In this document: one piece after another, positions 51,841 to 61,440 of the stretch
Position numbering within the stretch: the first letter of the stretch is position 1
How the letters are laid out: each line of letters opens with the position of its first letter
Assembly: GCA_014860445.1 (NCBI GenBank)
Contig: JACZJT010000069.1
Span: 29,134 to 93,133 of the forward strand
Direction of reading: 5' to 3'
DNA from: Burkholderiales bacterium
GTDB lineage: Bacteria > Pseudomonadota > Gammaproteobacteria > Burkholderiales > SG8-39
DNA length: 64,000 nucleotides
Translations under genes and position numbers: made by a program
Notes under the pieces: model-generated
Databases searched by the model: none
What the model was told of the DNA's origin: nothing
What the model saw: only the letters and a program-made list of their open reading frames with translations

Positions 51841-53067
51841 ATGAGTCGCAAGTTGCTGCTTCCCGCTGTAGCCGCGATCGGACTGGTCTTCAGTCAAGCG
51901 GTCTGGTCGCAAAACATCAAGTTCGCCATCCTCGGCCCCATGGCCTTCGTGCAGGGTGAAAACCACTGGGCGGGCGCCGAAATGGCGCGCGACGAAATCA
52001 ACAAGGCCGGGGGCATCTCGGTCGGCGGCAAGAAGCATATGGTCGAGATCCTCAAGATCGACACCAACGAAATCCAGAGCGTGCCCGATGCGACCAACGC
52101 CATAGAGCGCGCCATCACCCGCGACAAAGCCGATTTCCTGATTGGTGGTTTCCGCTCGGAGGCGGTGCTGGCGATGCAGGAAGTGGCCATGGACAACAAG
52201 AAACTGTTCCTGGGCGTGGGCGCGGCGGCCTCCAAACTCGGCATCAACGTCGAGCAGAACTACGAGCGCTACAAGTACTGGTTCCGCGCTTCCCCGACCA
52301 AGGACGTCGATCTGGCCAAGACCCTGTTTGCGGTGATGGGCTCGGTAGCGCAGCAGATCCGCACCGACCTGAAGAAGGAAGTGCCCAAGGTCGCGATCGT
52401 TGCCGAGAAAACGGCCTGGACCGAAGGGCTGATCAAGGCGGCACAGGCGAATCTGCCGAAAATGAAAATGGAAGTGGTCGGCTTGTGGCAGCCCTCCGCG
52501 GTCGCGACCGACGTGACGGCCGAACTTTCCGCGATCAAGCGCGCCGAGGCCGATATCGTGTTCACCATCATTTCGGGCCCGCTGGGCATCGTGCTGGGTC
52601 GGCAGATGGGTGAGTTGCAATTGCCTGCGGTCGCATGGGGCATCAACGTCGAGGCGCAGAAGGACGGCTTCTGGCAGGCGACTGCCGGCAAGGGGAATTA
52701 TGTCTCCACCCTGGACACCTATGCAGAAGTCGAGTCGACGCCGAAAACCATTCCTTTCGTCAAGGCATTCAAGGCGCGTTTCAAGAAATCACCCATCTAC
52801 ACCGCTGCGACTTACGATGCGATCTTTTCGCTGAAGCAGGTGATCGAGCAAACCGGCACCATCGATGCCGAAAAACTGATCCCGGCCATCGAGAAAATGG
52901 AATACGTAGGCACCGGCGCGATCGTGACCTACGACAAGCGCCACGACCTCAATTGGGCAGTCGGCAAGACCTCGGGTATCGCGGTGGAATGGCAGGATGG
53001 CGAGAAAGTGCCGTTCTGGCCGCCCCAAACCAAGGGCATGAAGCCATTCAAGCTGCCGAAGCACTAA
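51841..53067 (+). CDS. Branched-chain-amino-acid-type ABC substrate-binding protein
   Basis: 408 residues. Signal peptide to about residue 24 (LLPAVAAIGLVFSQAVWSQ), then the periplasmic type I fold (IKFAILGPMAFVQGENHWAGAEMARDEINKAGGI; DFLIGGFRSEAVLAMQEVA). AAAGGAGGTCACC precedes the ATG. Together with livH and livM it forms the plus-strand half of a liv-type importer. The ligand may be a carboxylate or aromatic rather than leucine. Confidence 0.92.
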   Translation: MSRKLLLPAVAAIGLVFSQAVWSQNIKFAILGPMAFVQGENHWAGAEMARDEINKAGGISVGGKKHMVEILKIDTNEIQSVPDATNAIERAITRDKADFLIGGFRSEAVLAMQEVAMDNKKLFLGVGAAASKLGINVEQNYERYKYWFRASPTKDVDLAKTLFAVMGSVAQQIRTDLKKEVPKVAIVAEKTAWTEGLIKAAQANLPKMKMEVVGLWQPSAVATDVTAELSAIKRAEADIVFTIISGPLGIVLGRQMGELQLPAVAWGINVEAQKDGFWQATAGKGNYVSTLDTYAEVESTPKTIPFVKAFKARFKKSPIYTAATYDAIFSLKQVIEQTGTIDAEKLIPAIEKMEYVGTGAIVTYDKRHDLNWAVGKTSGIAVEWQDGEKVPFWPPQTKGMKPFKLPKH

Positions 53068-53126
53068 GGCTCACAGTGTAAACCTGCGGCGCCCTCTCTC
53101 CCCCCGGGGAGCGGGGGCGCGCAACC

Positions 53127-53996
53127 ATGTTCCAGGACATCTTAATCAGCGGACTGGTCAACAGCGGCGTGTACGCGCTGCTGGCCCTGGGCTTTTCGCT
53201 GATCTTCGGCGTGGCGCGTATCGTCAATATCGCGCACACGGCCTTCTACATGCTCGCCGCCTACGCGCTCTACGGCTTGCTGGTCATTGCCAAGGTGCCG
53301 TTTCTGCTTGCCATTCCGCTGGCTGTGGCCGCGGTGGTGGCCTTGTCGCTGGTCTGCTACAAGCTGGTGATCGAGCCGGTGCGGCAGCACGAATCCGCGG
53401 TGCTGATCGCCACCATCGCGCTGGCGCTGATTTTTCAGGAGAGCCTGCTGGTTGCATTCGGCGGCAGCTTCCGCGGCATGCCCAACGCGATCGAGGGGGT
53501 CGTTTCCATCATCGGTGTGCGTGTGTCCTATCAGCGCCTGATCGTGCTTGTAGTGGTGGCGCTGACGCTGGTGGCGACCTGGTACCTGTTGAATCGCACG
53601 CGGCTCGGCCTGGCCATACGCGCCGCGGCCAATGATCAGGAGATCGCCAATCTCATGGGCATCAACGTGGGCCGGGTGGCCATGTATACAGTGGGCATTT
53701 CCGTCGCACTGGCCGCCATTGCAGGGGTGGTGGTTGCGCCGGTATTCGTAGTCGATCCGCTCATGTGGCTCGCCCCGCTGGTGACCATGCTCGCCATCGT
53801 CGTGCTCGGCGGCCTGGGCAGCCTGAAGGGCAGCGTGATCGGGGCCTTCATCATCGGCTATGTCGAGGCAATCACCGTGTTCGCCGTGCCTTCGGGCTCC
53901 TACCTCAAGGGCGCGGTGGCGCTGACGATCATGATCGTGGTGTTGCTGATCCGGCCCGAAGGCCTGTTCGGCGTCGTGTTCGAGGAGGAACGGTGA
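53127..53996 (+). CDS. LivH-type ABC permease
   Basis: 289 residues with about eight helices and the LivH signature GLVNSGVYALLALGFSLIFGVARIVNIAHTAFYMLAAY, later RAAANDQEIANLMGINVGRV, the loop that couples to the ATPase. Overlaps livM by 4 bp (GTGA). Confidence 0.93.
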   Translation: MFQDILISGLVNSGVYALLALGFSLIFGVARIVNIAHTAFYMLAAYALYGLLVIAKVPFLLAIPLAVAAVVALSLVCYKLVIEPVRQHESAVLIATIALALIFQESLLVAFGGSFRGMPNAIEGVVSIIGVRVSYQRLIVLVVVALTLVATWYLLNRTRLGLAIRAAANDQEIANLMGINVGRVAMYTVGISVALAAIAGVVVAPVFVVDPLMWLAPLVTMLAIVVLGGLGSLKGSVIGAFIIGYVEAITVFAVPSGSYLKGAVALTIMIVVLLIRPEGLFGVVFEEER

Positions 53997-55042
53997 AAGG
54001 CTTGCTGGCTTTGCCGCAATGGCTGTGGGCGCAACTGCGCCACGAAGTGCTGGTGCTGCCCAGCCGCAGTTTCGTGTTCTTCGCGGCGCTGCTGCTGCTG
54101 GTGCTGCCGTTGTTTTACGATGATCCCTATGTGCTGCGGATTATCACCATGACGGCGATATTCGCGATATTCGCGGCGAGCTGGGATCTGCTGGCGGGCT
54201 TTACCGGTCAGGTGAATTTCGGCCATGCCCTGTTCTTCGGCGTCGGCGCCTATACCTCGGCGCTGCTTTCGCACCACCTCGGCTGGATCCCCTGGATCAC
54301 CGTGCCCCTGGGTGCCGTATTGTCCATGGCGACGGGATTCCTCGTCGGCATTCCCTGCCTGCGGCTGCGCGGCTCCTACCTGTCGCTGGCGACGCTCGCG
54401 TTCCCGTTGATCCTGACCGGGATGCTGTTCGCGTTCCCGGATTTTTCCGGCGGCGAACTCGGCATATCCGGACTCAAACGCCTGGTGGTGAGCACGGTCG
54501 GCAACTATTACGTGGCCGTGCTGCCGATGCTGATTCTATGCTTCGGCATTTGGAAAATCGGCGACTCGAACACCGGCCTGATTTTTCATGCGATACGGGA
54601 GGACGAGGTGGCCTGCCGGGCGTCGGGTATCAATACCACGCGCTACAAGCTGCTCGCTTTTGCGCTGTCGGGCCTGTTCGCCGGCCTGTCCGGGGCGCTG
54701 TACGCGCACTTCATGCGCGTCGCCGGTCCTTCCGCGCTGGAGGTGGCGCTGTCATTCCAGGTAGTGATCTGGGGCATTTTCGGCGGCATCGCCACCATCT
54801 ACGGCCCGGTGCTCGCCGTGTTCCTCCTGTATCCACTCACGGAAATCCTCGCGAACTTCGATATGTTCAAGGAAATCCGCCTGCTGATATTCGCGGTGAT
54901 CGTGCTGCTCGTGCTGCTGTTCATGCCGCAGGGCCTCACGCCCTGGATACGCGACAAAATCGAGTTGGTATGCCCGCGCTGCAAGAACCGCAACGTCTTT
55001 ACGCGGCACCAATGCCGTTTGTGCGGCGCCGAACTGCGCTAA
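53993..55042 (+). CDS. LivM-type ABC permease with C-terminal zinc ribbon
   Basis: 349 residues from a GTG. LivM membrane core: ASWDLLAGFTGQVNFGHALFFGVGAYTSALL, IPCLRLRGSYLSLATLAFPLI, ATPase-coupling loop AIREDEVACRASGINTTRYKLLAF. After the last helix comes a cytoplasmic tail ELVCPRCKNRNVFTRHQCRLCGAELR with C327, C330, C341 and C344, a zinc-ribbon pattern that normal LivM proteins lack. The zinc ribbon could sense metal or bind a partner. Confidence 0.9.
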   Translation: MKGLLALPQWLWAQLRHEVLVLPSRSFVFFAALLLLVLPLFYDDPYVLRIITMTAIFAIFAASWDLLAGFTGQVNFGHALFFGVGAYTSALLSHHLGWIPWITVPLGAVLSMATGFLVGIPCLRLRGSYLSLATLAFPLILTGMLFAFPDFSGGELGISGLKRLVVSTVGNYYVAVLPMLILCFGIWKIGDSNTGLIFHAIREDEVACRASGINTTRYKLLAFALSGLFAGLSGALYAHFMRVAGPSALEVALSFQVVIWGIFGGIATIYGPVLAVFLLYPLTEILANFDMFKEIRLLIFAVIVLLVLLFMPQGLTPWIRDKIELVCPRCKNRNVFTRHQCRLCGAELR

Positions 55043-55564
55043 CAATTATTTCGCGTGTGTGTCACTCGGCCCGGGACCTGGGCGGTGGGGTCCGCGGAGG
55101 ATTTCGATTTGGCGGCGGCGGTACTCGGGGAGGCAGTTTTTCCGGGGGCTTTCGCGGCGGAGATTTTGGGGGCAGGACGATGTCCGGTGATTCCTGGCCC
55201 GGTGGCAATGGCGGTATATCTGAAGGAATGCCCGGCGAGTGCGCACGCAACGCTTGCATTTGCATGTTTCCCGCCCGGACTTTAATTGCTTGCCCTCGTA
55301 AATTACGCCAAGTCATTTCGTGTACACCTCGACCAGTGAAGTATGCAGGATATGCGCATAAGCATATACCTGCGACCCCCGGGCGGTCATTCGTCAAATT
55401 TGCCACGGGTCGAAAGTAAATGAATGGTGGTCAGATTTCCAGGTGGGACGACGCAAGCGCGGGGCATACTGCAATTCTCGCGTCGAGGACGACAAGCTTG
55501 CGTCGCTGCGCCTGCGTGACTGCCGGCATGATTTCTCCCCCTCCCGCTTTTCAACTATCAGAAC
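55043..55564. other. Gene-poor interval with glycine-codon-rich stretch
   Basis: About 520 bp after livM without a convincing gene. From 55078 to about 55210 the plus strand reads GGGVRGGFRFGGGGTRGGSF and similar, which could be the remnant of a Gly-rich protein tail; the other strand reads Pro-rich. No start signal or conserved domain is seen in either frame. Confidence 0.3.
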
Positions 55565-56362
55565 ATGAAACTTGAAATCATCTCCAAACATCCATCGCGG
55601 CCGGGCGGCGCACCGCCAATCCTGTTCGTACACGGCGCGTGGCATGGCGCCTGGTGCTGGGATGTTCACTTCATGGACTACTTTGTCCAACGCGGATTTT
55701 CCGTCCACGCGCCGAGCTTGCGAGGACATGGGGCAAGCGAAGGACGAGACAAGCTACGCTGGACACGAATAGAGGACTACGTCGACGACGTGGTCGCGGT
55801 GGCACAGACACTGCCGAATGCCCCCATCGTTATCGGTCATTCCATGGGAGGCTTGGTGGTTCAGAAATATTTGGAGCTTCACGCAGCGCCTGCCGCAGTC
55901 CTGCTTGCATCCGTTCCGCCCTCAGGGGTGCTGGCCACCACACTACGTATTGCCCGTCGGCATCCTCTGATTTTCGCAAAAGTGAATCTCACATTGAGTC
56001 TTTACCCCATAGTGGCTACGCCGTCATTGGCGCGGGAGGCGTTTTTCTCCGATTCGATGTCAGCCGCACAGGTGGAGGGCTATTGGGGGCGAATGCAAGA
56101 CGAATCCTTTCTTGGGTTTCTGGACATGCTGGCTTTCAATTTGCCCCGGCCGAAAAAGGTCAGTACGCCCATTCTTGTTCTCGGCGCATCGAAAGACACG
56201 GTTTTCAGTCCCGCCGAAATCGAAGCGACGGCCAGCGCCTACAACACGACGGGTGAAATATTCGACGAAATGGCGCACGACATGATGCTTGAGCCAAAGT
56301 GGGAATCCGTTGCGGAGCGCATTTCCGATTGGCTGAAAGGACAGGCGGCTGCGAAAGATTGA
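55565..56362 (+). CDS. Alpha/beta hydrolase
   Basis: 265 residues. ILFVHGAWHGAWCWD (about 19-33), nucleophile S93 in GHSMGG, a later Asp candidate in LGASKDTVFSP and His in MAHDMMLEPKW complete the triad. The pattern is close to plant-type and bacterial esterases or hydroxynitrile-lyase-like hydrolases. It lies, with the next gene, between the two halves of the liv locus and looks lower in GC than its neighbours. Confidence 0.88.
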   Translation: MKLEIISKHPSRPGGAPPILFVHGAWHGAWCWDVHFMDYFVQRGFSVHAPSLRGHGASEGRDKLRWTRIEDYVDDVVAVAQTLPNAPIVIGHSMGGLVVQKYLELHAAPAAVLLASVPPSGVLATTLRIARRHPLIFAKVNLTLSLYPIVATPSLAREAFFSDSMSAAQVEGYWGRMQDESFLGFLDMLAFNLPRPKKVSTPILVLGASKDTVFSPAEIEATASAYNTTGEIFDEMAHDMMLEPKWESVAERISDWLKGQAAAKD

Positions 56363-56569
56363 AACCGGCTACGCGGGCGTTTTCATTTCAAACACCCCGG
56401 GCCGAGGCAACCCGGCATTCGTCAGTGTTCTCAAACGTCACCGGCACTTCTGACTCCGCAATCGGCGATTCCGGAGATACGTCCGCGCAATTGCCAGCGT
56501 CGACTTCATATACTATTTGCACCGGGCAATTGTGACGGCAATTGGATACTTTTTAGAGAGGGGTCCCGG

Positions 56570-57394
56570 TTGGCACTGTTTGACATTGAAACATCGATTA
56601 CCCGCGTTGACGAAGGCGTTTGGGAAACTCAGCTTTCCGCCAACTGGAATATCGGAGCCAACAGCAACGGCGGGTACGCGATGGCCCCCGTGCTTCGGGC
56701 ACTGCGGGAGTTGACCGGTCAACCGGATCCGATTTCGGTGACAACGCACTATCTTCGTCCCGTTCAAGGTGGCGGCGTCGGCCGCATCGAAGCCACATTG
56801 ATTCGATCTGGCCGGACGATGGCCACGGCGCGCGGCACGCTGTCTCAGGACGGCAGGGAGCGCTTGGTCGTAATCGCCGCATTTGGCGACGTCGAAGCAG
56901 TGGTTGGCATCGGTCCCGAGATGGGACCAAAGCCACCTGAGTTACCGGCCGTCGAGGATTGCATTCCACGCGGCAAACTGAATCAAGGCGTCGAGGTGCC
57001 GTTGCTGTCGCGCATCGATTGCGTCCTCCACCCCGATTGCGTTGAAGCCGGGGAACGCGCGGTGGTCGAGGGTTGGATCCGATTCTCCGATGGCGCCGAC
57101 CCAACGACGCTGTCGTTGCCATGCTTTGTGGATATGTTTCCGCCGTCGCTCACGGCGCTCGTTGGAAACACCGGATGGGTACCGACGATCGAACTGACCA
57201 TCCATATTCGGCGAGCGCCGAAACCTGGCTGGCTACGAGCGCGGTTCGAGTGCGACGACCTTCACAACGGTCGCATGATGGAAACCGGAGCGTTGTGGGA
57301 TTCCAGTGGAGCGATCGTCGCGCGCAGTCGCCAAATCGGACTGTTGCTGAAAGACCCGATTGCGCAGGAAGTGTCCGGCGGTGGTGGAAAATGA
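56570..57394 (+). CDS. Thioesterase-superfamily protein (TesB-like, 4HBT_3)
   Basis: 274 residues from a TTG with GAGAGGGGT upstream. A double hot-dog protein: WNIGANSNGGYAMAPVLRALRELTGQPDPISVTTHYLRPVQGG in the first half and HIRRAPKPGWLRARFECDDLHNGRMMETGALWDSSGAIVARSRQIGLLL in the second. It probably cleaves acyl-CoA thioesters. The 207 bp before it hold no other gene. Confidence 0.85.
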   Translation: MALFDIETSITRVDEGVWETQLSANWNIGANSNGGYAMAPVLRALRELTGQPDPISVTTHYLRPVQGGGVGRIEATLIRSGRTMATARGTLSQDGRERLVVIAAFGDVEAVVGIGPEMGPKPPELPAVEDCIPRGKLNQGVEVPLLSRIDCVLHPDCVEAGERAVVEGWIRFSDGADPTTLSLPCFVDMFPPSLTALVGNTGWVPTIELTIHIRRAPKPGWLRARFECDDLHNGRMMETGALWDSSGAIVARSRQIGLLLKDPIAQEVSGGGGK

Positions 57395-57466
57395 CCGGAC
57401 CTGGCCCTGGAAGACGGACCCAATCGATGTGAGATTGCGAAACAGGGCTGAGAAGACGCTTCGTGC

Positions 57467-58216
57467 CTACAGACCCAGATAGCCTGCGCGCAGGTTTTCA
57501 TCCGCCATCAGTTGCTTGCCCGAGCCTTCGGCAATGATCTTGCCTTGCGACAGCACGTAATTGCGATTGGCCATCTGAAAGACCGTGCCGACTTCCTGTT
57601 CCACCAGCAGTACCGGAATGCCGCTCTGGTGGATCTGTGCGATTGCGGAGAACAATTCGTGCCGGATCTTCGGGGCGAGGCCCAGGGAGGGCTCGTCTAT
57701 GCAAAGCAATTTGGCTTCGAACATGAGCGCGCGCGCGGTGGACAGCATTTGCTGCTCGCCGCCGGAGAGGGTCCCGGAGACCTGGCCGGAGCGCTCCTTC
57801 AGGCGCGGGAACAACTGGTAACAGCGCTGCAGGTTCTGCTCCAGTTCGCCTTTGCTGCGCGCGAGATAGCCGCCCGCCTGCAGGTTTTCCAGAACGGTGA
57901 GTTCGCGAAACGGCCTGCGCCGCTCCGGGCACAGCACCAGGCCGAGTTGGCGAATCTCGTTCGCCGGCAAGGCCTCGATCGGCTGGCCGTTGAACTTGAT
58001 CGAACCCTCGATCACGATGTTGCCGGTGGTGCCGCGTTTGGTCTGCGCTTCCCATTTCACCAGGCCGGAGATGGCGCGCAGCATGGTCGACTTGCCGGCG
58101 CCGTTGGGGCCGACCACGCCCACCAGTTCGCCCTCATCGACGCTGAGAGAAACTTCGTTCAGCAGCTGCGCCTTGTCGTAGCGCACCGACAGGGCCGTCA
58201 CCTCAAGCAGCGGCAT
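57467..58216 (-). CDS. LivF-type ABC ATPase
   Basis: 249 residues. Walker A GPNGAGKSTM, Q-loop region LVLCPERRRPFRELTVLENL, signature LSGGEQQM, Walker B LLCIDEPSLGL and H-loop-like VLLVEQE are in order. Powers the liv-type importer with LivG. It overlaps livG by 14 bp, as the last gene of the leftward operon acyl-CoA ligase-livG-livF. Confidence 0.95.
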   Translation of the reverse strand: MPLLEVTALSVRYDKAQLLNEVSLSVDEGELVGVVGPNGAGKSTMLRAISGLVKWEAQTKRGTTGNIVIEGSIKFNGQPIEALPANEIRQLGLVLCPERRRPFRELTVLENLQAGGYLARSKGELEQNLQRCYQLFPRLKERSGQVSGTLSGGEQQMLSTARALMFEAKLLCIDEPSLGLAPKIRHELFSAIAQIHQSGIPVLLVEQEVGTVFQMANRNYVLSQGKIIAEGSGKQLMADENLRAGYLGL

Positions 58217-58976
58217 GCTCGGTCCCCAGATAGGCTTCGATCACGCGCGGGTCCTTGACCACCTCGGCCGGCGGGCCATCGGCGATTTTTTCGCCGTAGT
58301 TGATCACGATCACGCGATCGGCAATGGACATCAGCTCCTTCAGCTTGTGTTCGATCATCAGCACCGCCGGGCCCTCGGAGTGCAAGCGGCCGAAGCGGCC
58401 GCCCTTGTGCAGGCGCCGTATCGACTTCACCAGCAGCCCGGCCTCGGCCGGACTCAGGCCGCCCAGCGGCTCGTCCAGCAGCAGCAGTTCGGGTTCGGAA
58501 GCGATGGCGCGCGCCACTTCCAGGCGCTTCAGGTCGCCTTGCGAGAGCGCCGAGGCCGGCTCCAGCGCAAGGTCGGAAATGCCGACGAATTCGAGCGCGT
58601 CCATCGCTTTCGCCTCGATGCGCTTGACCCATTCGCCGCGGTGCTGCGACCGCGGGTTGAGGCAGGGCACCATCACGTTGGCGATGATGGGCAGATGGCG
58701 GAACGGGCGCGTATTCTGGAAGGTGCCGGCGATGCCGCGATTGACCACGTCCCAGGGCTTGAGCGCGGAGATTTCCTCACCGTTGAAGACCACGCTGCCC
58801 GAATCCGCCCTGAGTATCCGGGTGATCAGGCGCAGGATGGTGGTCTTGCCCGCGCCGTTGGGGCCGATGATGCCGACGATCTCGTTGCGCTGCAGTTCGA
58901 AGGAAACATTGTTCACCGCGACCAGCCCGCCGAAACGCTTGGTCAGGTTTTCCACGCGAAAAAAAGGAGCGCCCAT
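58203..58976 (-). CDS. LivG-type ABC ATPase
   Basis: 257 residues. Walker A GPNGAGKTT, IAGTFQNTRPFRHLPIIANVMV, signature LSQGDLKRLEVARA (Gln replaces the usual Gly of LSGG), Walker B LLLLDEPLGGL and H-loop MIEHKL. Between Walker B and the H loop it has an unusual inserted segment HKGGRFGRLHSEGPA. A TTG at 58994, overlapping the ligase stop, is an alternative start. Confidence 0.93.
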   Translation of the reverse strand: MGAPFFRVENLTKRFGGLVAVNNVSFELQRNEIVGIIGPNGAGKTTILRLITRILRADSGSVVFNGEEISALKPWDVVNRGIAGTFQNTRPFRHLPIIANVMVPCLNPRSQHRGEWVKRIEAKAMDALEFVGISDLALEPASALSQGDLKRLEVARAIASEPELLLLDEPLGGLSPAEAGLLVKSIRRLHKGGRFGRLHSEGPAVLMIEHKLKELMSIADRVIVINYGEKIADGPPAEVVKDPRVIEAYLGTEHAAA

Positions 58977-58990
58977 CCGGTCCGTTTCGT

Positions 58991-60697
58991 TCAATGCGCG
59001 TGCTCGTCGCGCAATTCGCGCCGCGATACCTTGCCCACGTCGGTCTTGGGCAACTCGCCGCGGAACTCGATGATGTGCGGCACTTTGTATTCGGCCAGAC
59101 TTTCCCTGCAGTAGGCGAGCACGTCCTCTTCGGAGAGTTTGCCGCGCGCTTCCGGCTGCAGCACCACGATGGCCTTGATTTTCTGCCCGACCGCCGGATC
59201 GGGGACGCCGATCACGCCGGCGGCCTTGATGTTCGCATGTTCGTAGAGCACGTCTTCGATGTCTTTGGCGAACACCGAATAGCCCTTGTACTTGATCAAA
59301 TCCTTGCTGCGGTCGAAAAAGTGGAAATAGCCTTCTTCGTCCATGCGTACGATGTCGCCGGTGCGCATCCAGCGCTCGCCGTCGATGTCGAGAAACACCT
59401 TGGCCGATTCTTCCGGCTTGTTCCAGTAGCCGAGCATGATGTTCGGCCCCTTGAGGATCAGCTCGCCGGTCTCGCCCGGTGTGACGAAGTCGCTGCCCTC
59501 GGGCTCGACCACCGCCGCCATCACGTTCGGAATCGGCAGGCCGAAGGATCCGGCCTTGGGGCGTGTCCTCGGATTCACATGGCTCGCGGCGCAGGTTTCG
59601 GTGAGCCCGTATCCCTCGGTGATGGATGAGCCGGTGCGTTTTTCCCAGTCCTTCATGGTGGACTCGTGCAGCGTGTCGGCTCCGGAGATCAGCATTTTCA
59701 GCCGCTTCCAGCTGACCTTGTTGGTGTCCTTGTGATCCTTGAGATATTCGTACAGCGTCGGCACGCCATAGAATACCGTCGCCTTGTATTTCTCCATGGC
59801 TTCGAGTATGCCCTCGGTGTCGGGCGTGGTGAACAGCACCAGGGTCTGGCCCTGGATGAGGCCGTTCAGCATCAGCACCACCTGGCCGTAGATATGAAAA
59901 AACGGCAGGAAAGCGATGATCACTTCCTTGCCCTCTTCGAAACCCGGGAACGCGGCCTGCCCCGAGACCTGTGCCGAGATCATGTTGAAATGCGTCAGCA
60001 TCACGCCTTTCGGATTGCCGGTCGTGCCGCCCGTGTAGGGCAGTGCGGCGATATCCACCATCGGGTCGATGTCGACCGAAGGCAGGCTCTTGTTCGACTG
60101 CGCGAGCAGGTCCTGAAACTGGTGCACGTTGCCGCGCCTGGGGATGTCCGGCGTGGCGATCTTGATGTCGCCGAAAATCTTGCCCAGGAAGGTCTTGCCG
60201 AGAAATTTCTTCAGCCCCGGCAGGTATTCGCTCACATTGGTGACGATGATGTGATCGAGCGCGGCGCCCGAGCGCTCCACCTTGTCGAACAGGATGTCCT
60301 GGCAGAACACCACGCGCGCCCCGCTGTTCTCGAGCTGAAACTTGACTTCGTGGCTGGTATAGACCGGGCTGATCGGGGTGACGGTGCAGCCGAGTTTCAG
60401 CGCGGCGAAATAGGCGATCACGAACTGCGGGCTGTTGAGCAGGTACAGGCCGACGCGGTCGCCCTTTTTGATCCCCAGGCCCGCGAGGGCGCCGGCGAGA
60501 CGTTCGGTTTGTTCCTGCAATTCGCGAAAACTGATCTCGCGACCGTAAAATACCAGCGCAGTTTTGGCGCCGTACTTTGCCGTGGCTTCGTCGAAAGCTT
60601 GCGGCACCGATTTCAGCGGCACTTCCGGATTGGAAGGTACGCCGGGCTCGTAAAATTTCAACCAAGGCCGGGACAGATAAGCCGACTTGGAATCCAT
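58991..60697 (-). CDS. Long-chain acyl-CoA ligase (AMP-forming)
   Basis: 568 residues with GAGGAACCC before the chosen ATG. AMP-binding motif YTGGTTGNPKGVMLTHFN (about 221-238), then GYGLTETCAASHVNP and GELILKGPNIMLGYWNKPEES, and the C-terminal Lys-containing PKTDVGKVSRREL. Activates a fatty or other carboxylic acid with ATP and CoA. First gene of the operon with livG and livF, suggesting that the imported compound is activated on entry. Confidence 0.93.
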   Translation of the reverse strand: MDSKSAYLSRPWLKFYEPGVPSNPEVPLKSVPQAFDEATAKYGAKTALVFYGREISFRELQEQTERLAGALAGLGIKKGDRVGLYLLNSPQFVIAYFAALKLGCTVTPISPVYTSHEVKFQLENSGARVVFCQDILFDKVERSGAALDHIIVTNVSEYLPGLKKFLGKTFLGKIFGDIKIATPDIPRRGNVHQFQDLLAQSNKSLPSVDIDPMVDIAALPYTGGTTGNPKGVMLTHFNMISAQVSGQAAFPGFEEGKEVIIAFLPFFHIYGQVVLMLNGLIQGQTLVLFTTPDTEGILEAMEKYKATVFYGVPTLYEYLKDHKDTNKVSWKRLKMLISGADTLHESTMKDWEKRTGSSITEGYGLTETCAASHVNPRTRPKAGSFGLPIPNVMAAVVEPEGSDFVTPGETGELILKGPNIMLGYWNKPEESAKVFLDIDGERWMRTGDIVRMDEEGYFHFFDRSKDLIKYKGYSVFAKDIEDVLYEHANIKAAGVIGVPDPAVGQKIKAIVVLQPEARGKLSEEDVLAYCRESLAEYKVPHIIEFRGELPKTDVGKVSRRELRDEHAH

Positions 60698-60822
60698 GGG
60701 TTCCTCGGGCTGCTGAAGCCGCGGCACGGACGACGCGGCATCAAGATTGGATATGCGCTTATACTGCCATGCACCCTGTCGGCGGGCAAGTGAAACCGGA
60801 TTGACCGAAGAACTTCGAGCGC

Positions 60823-61428
60823 ATGGATCCTGTCGTCAAATTAGCCATGGCCAAATGGCCCACGGTGCCTGCGGTGTACGGCTGGCTCGCGCTCGACCGG
60901 CGCGGACGCTGGTCGATCAAAAGCGAGTCGCCCGGCGCCGCCTCCGGGTTCGAACTCGTCGGGAACCAGAAGTTGATCGACTTCATCAACCGCAACTATG
61001 GTCGCGACGATGCCGGTTGCTGGTACTTCCAGAACGGGCCGCAGCGGGTCTACGTCGATCTGGCCTATACGCCGCTCGTGTACCGCGTAGCGCGCGCCCA
61101 CCCGCTGAGTTTCGAAACGCATACGCAAGCCGCCTGCGCGACAACGCAGGCGGCGTACATGGACGAAGACGGCAATTTGGTGCTCGTCACCGAGCACGGT
61201 CCGGGGCTGTTGGTCGATCGCGATCTGCCGCGCGCACTGGAAGCGCTCGCGTATGCGGACGGTCATGCGCTCGACGAAGAGCGCCTGCTCGCCCTGATCG
61301 AAGCGGGCGGGGATGCGGACGGCGTGTATTTCAAGGCCGGCGATGCCAGCCTGGCGCTGGCGCTGGTCCGTTCGCAGGAACTGCCGCAGCGCCTCGGTTA
61401 TGTGCGCGAGCCGCGCCCGGAGCCCTGA
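60823..61428 (+). CDS. DUF2946-type protein
   Basis: 201 residues. The N terminus VVKLAMAKWPTVPAVYGWLALDRRGRW and NRNYGRDDAGCWYFQNGPQRVYVDLAYTPLVYRV match a betaproteobacterial protein family annotated, as I recall, as DUF2946. It has no signal peptide or membrane segment. Function unknown. Divergent from the acyl-CoA ligase and convergent with the oxidoreductase. Confidence 0.75.
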   Translation: MDPVVKLAMAKWPTVPAVYGWLALDRRGRWSIKSESPGAASGFELVGNQKLIDFINRNYGRDDAGCWYFQNGPQRVYVDLAYTPLVYRVARAHPLSFETHTQAACATTQAAYMDEDGNLVLVTEHGPGLLVDRDLPRALEALAYADGHALDEERLLALIEAGGDADGVYFKAGDASLALALVRSQELPQRLGYVREPRPEP

Positions 61429-61440
61429 CGCGACGGGTGG

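Noticed and set aside
55062..55406. Pro-rich minus-strand ORF after livM
   Set aside because: It is the complement of a Gly-codon-rich stretch, has no ribosome site and no recognisable family.
58977..60665. Upstream part of an 820-codon minus-strand frame that would extend LivG
   Set aside because: The extra 560 residues are an out-of-frame reading of the acyl-CoA ligase gene; LivG begins at 58976.
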